From contig NZ_JAESWA010000022.1 in NCBI RefSeq assembly GCF_016765615.1, positions 149,542 to 213,541 on the forward strand: DNA of 64,000 nucleotides, written 5' to 3'. Each line of letters starts with the position of its first letter. Positions within the stretch are counted from its first letter, which is position 1. This stretch comes from Clostridium paridis (GTDB lineage Bacteria; Bacillota; Clostridia; Clostridiales; Clostridiaceae). The notes beneath the pieces are model-generated. The model had not been told where the DNA came from and did not search any database. It saw only the letters and a list, made by a program, of their open reading frames with translations. A program made the translations under genes and the position numbers. Shown piece after piece: positions 62,840-64,000 of the stretch.

Positions 62840-62883
62840 TTACCAAGTAAACTATTTATCAAATAAATAATTTACTTAGTAAA
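62839..62883. promoter_or_regulatory. Two MarR-type palindromic operators
   Basis: TTTACCAAGTAAA (62839-62851) and TTTACTTAGTAAA (62871-62883) share the palindrome TTTACNNAGTAAA and are 32 bases apart. The first overlaps the -10 box and the second lies in the leader. Confidence 0.7.
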
Positions 62884-62904
62884 AAACTAATAGAGGTGTA
62901 AAAA

Positions 62905-63354
62905 ATGAATGATGATGAAAAACTTATTCTTGCTAAAGAAATTCTTGAAACTTTTCTACGATTCAAGAAAATGCATATGGAAGAATCCAAACCAAAAGAC
63001 ATAAAAAAAAATGAATGCATTTTATTAATGCTAATTGATGATAGAACATGTCCAGGTTCAAAAGGAATTAAAGTCTCTGAATTAAGTACAATTTTAGATA
63101 TTACACCCGCTGCTGTCACTCATATGATTAACTCACTAGAACAAAAGGATTATTTAGAGAGATTATCAGATAAAACTGACAGAAGAATTGTACTCATTAG
63201 ACCTACCGATGCTGGAAAACAAGCTATTGAATCTATGAAAACTCGATTATTTAATAGTTTAAATGAATTAATTAGCTTTTTAGGAGAAAAGGACAGCAAA
63301 GAATTGGTGAGAATTTCAAATTTAGTAATCAACTTTCATAAACAAAGAACTTAA
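62905..63354 (+). CDS. MarR-family regulator
   Basis: This 149-residue regulator has the MarR winged helix (LSTILDITPAAVTHMINSLEQKDYLERLSDKTDRRIVLIRPTDAGKQ). MarR proteins usually repress drug-efflux genes and are released by small phenolics. It precedes an efflux pump gene by 30 bases and has two palindromic sites in its promoter, so autorepression with induction by a substrate of the pump is likely. Confidence 0.89.
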   Translation: MNDDEKLILAKEILETFLRFKKMHMEESKPKDIKKNECILLMLIDDRTCPGSKGIKVSELSTILDITPAAVTHMINSLEQKDYLERLSDKTDRRIVLIRPTDAGKQAIESMKTRLFNSLNELISFLGEKDSKELVRISNLVINFHKQRT

Positions 63355-63384
63355 ACTAAAGAATTAAACAAAGGAGGAAAAATA

Positions 63385-64000
63385 GTGAAAACTAATTCTA
63401 AACGCAGTATTTTAATAGTAGGACTCTTACTAGGTATATTCTTCTCCTCATTGGATCAAACAATTGTAGGAACAGCAATGCCAAGGATAATCGGTGACCT
63501 AGGCGGCTTAAGTATAATGGCATGGGTAACAACTGCTTATTTGTTAACTTCAACAACTGTAGTTCCTATTGCCGGAAAAATGTCTGATTTATTCGGACGT
63601 CGTATAATGTATGTAGGTGGAATTATAATATTTATAGTTGGTTCTATGCTATGTGGAACTAGTCAAAATATGACTCAACTAATTTTATATCGTGGACTTC
63701 AAGGGGTAGGTGGAGGAATTTTAATGCCAATGGCTATGACTATAGTTGGTGATATTTTTCCACCAGAAAACCGTGGTAAATGGCAAGGAGTAATAACTGC
63801 AGTTTTCGGTCTTTCGTCCATAGTAGGTCCTAGTATTGGTGGTTGGTTTGTAGATAATGCAACTTGGAGATGGGTATTCTACATTAATATACCAGTAGGA
63901 TTACTTGCTGCTTTTACTGTTTTCATTGGATTAACTGGAGAAAAACGTGTTGAAGATAAAGTAATCATAGATTATGCTGGCGCTATAACCCTTATCATTT
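63385..64000 (+). CDS. DHA2-type MFS drug efflux pump, 5' part (cut by window end)
   Basis: A GTG at 63385 after AAGGAGG begins a frame open to the window edge (~205 residues seen). It has the MFS motif A (GKMSDLFGRRIMY), the DQTIVGTAMPRI signature and the motif C-like GPSIGGWFVDNATWRWVFYINIPVG of DHA2/EmrB-QacA pumps with 14 segments. It would export drugs using the proton gradient. It forms an operon with the MarR gene. The 3' end is outside the window. Confidence 0.92.
   Translation, partial: MKTNSKRSILIVGLLLGIFFSSLDQTIVGTAMPRIIGDLGGLSIMAWVTTAYLLTSTTVVPIAGKMSDLFGRRIMYVGGIIIFIVGSMLCGTSQNMTQLILYRGLQGVGGGILMPMAMTIVGDIFPPENRGKWQGVITAVFGLSSIVGPSIGGWFVDNATWRWVFYINIPVGLLAAFTVFIGLTGEKRVEDKVIIDYAGAITLII

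Noticed and set aside
1-64000. CRISPR arrays, tRNA/rRNA genes, IS elements, prophage
   Set aside because: None seen on either strand by reading; the repeats found are short regulatory or terminator elements.

Overview
The window is a 64-kb piece of a low-GC, spore-forming Firmicute chromosome, most likely Clostridium or a close relative. The evidence is AT-rich DNA with AT-rich codon use, strong AGGAGG-type ribosome binding sites with frequent TTG and GTG starts, a T-box leader on gltX, two EFR1-type flavodoxin/ferredoxin proteins, a PTS-dependent dihydroxyacetone kinase and a BclB-type exosporium domain protein. No phage, insertion sequence, CRISPR array, rRNA or tRNA gene was recognised. 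Species is not assigned.

Layout. 1-1.2 kb: end of a DEAD-box helicase gene overlapping a pentapeptide-repeat gene. 1.3-21 kb: a series of small catabolic, transport or redox units, most paired with a divergent local regulator: PucR/amidohydrolase, AraC/epoxide hydrolase, LysR/YeiH exporter, TrmB/EamA exporter plus DUF2000, TetR/EFR1 ferredoxin, TetR/ketopantoate-reductase-like enzyme, and TetR with an EFR1-SDR operon. Inverted repeats of operator type lie in almost every shared promoter region. 21-31 kb: peptide deformylase, a DUF5698 membrane protein behind a terminator-bearing leader, an MGMT-like protein, an XRE protein with a Gly-rich repeat tail, PadR-DUF2812, methyltransferase, DHFR-like protein, LytTR-LiaF, MerR and DUF2268. 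31-41 kb: a large secreted GH87-like alpha-1,3-glucanase, a GMC oxidoreductase, dhaKLM and a BBE flavoenzyme. 41-47 kb: PIN-thioredoxin pair, glnS, small membrane or exported proteins, and gltX with its T-box. 47-51 kb: two tandem Asp-box repeat proteins. 51-55 kb: an ABC exporter operon with its ArsR-like regulator, divergent from guaC. 55-57.5 kb: an uncharacterised two-gene module resembling DUF6179/DUF6323, with a possible antisense RNA over its leader. 57.7-64 kb: FMN glutamate-synthase-like enzyme, AIM24, nucleoside phosphorylase, Hsp20, SDR, and MarR followed by a drug-efflux MFS gene cut by the window end.

Three decayed gene fragments were found in intergenic DNA: the tail of an XRE-repeat gene copy (22.5 kb), a frameshifted BBE oxidoreductase tail (30.8-31.0 kb), and a second copy of the GH87 3' end beyond the GMC gene (36.1 kb). 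They show local duplication and loss. The best leads for unknown biology are the 55.6-57.6 kb two-gene module with its face-to-face promoters, the repeat-tailed XRE protein, the tandem Asp-box proteins, the PIN-thioredoxin pair, the collagen-less BclB-type protein, and the attenuated leader before the DUF5698 gene.
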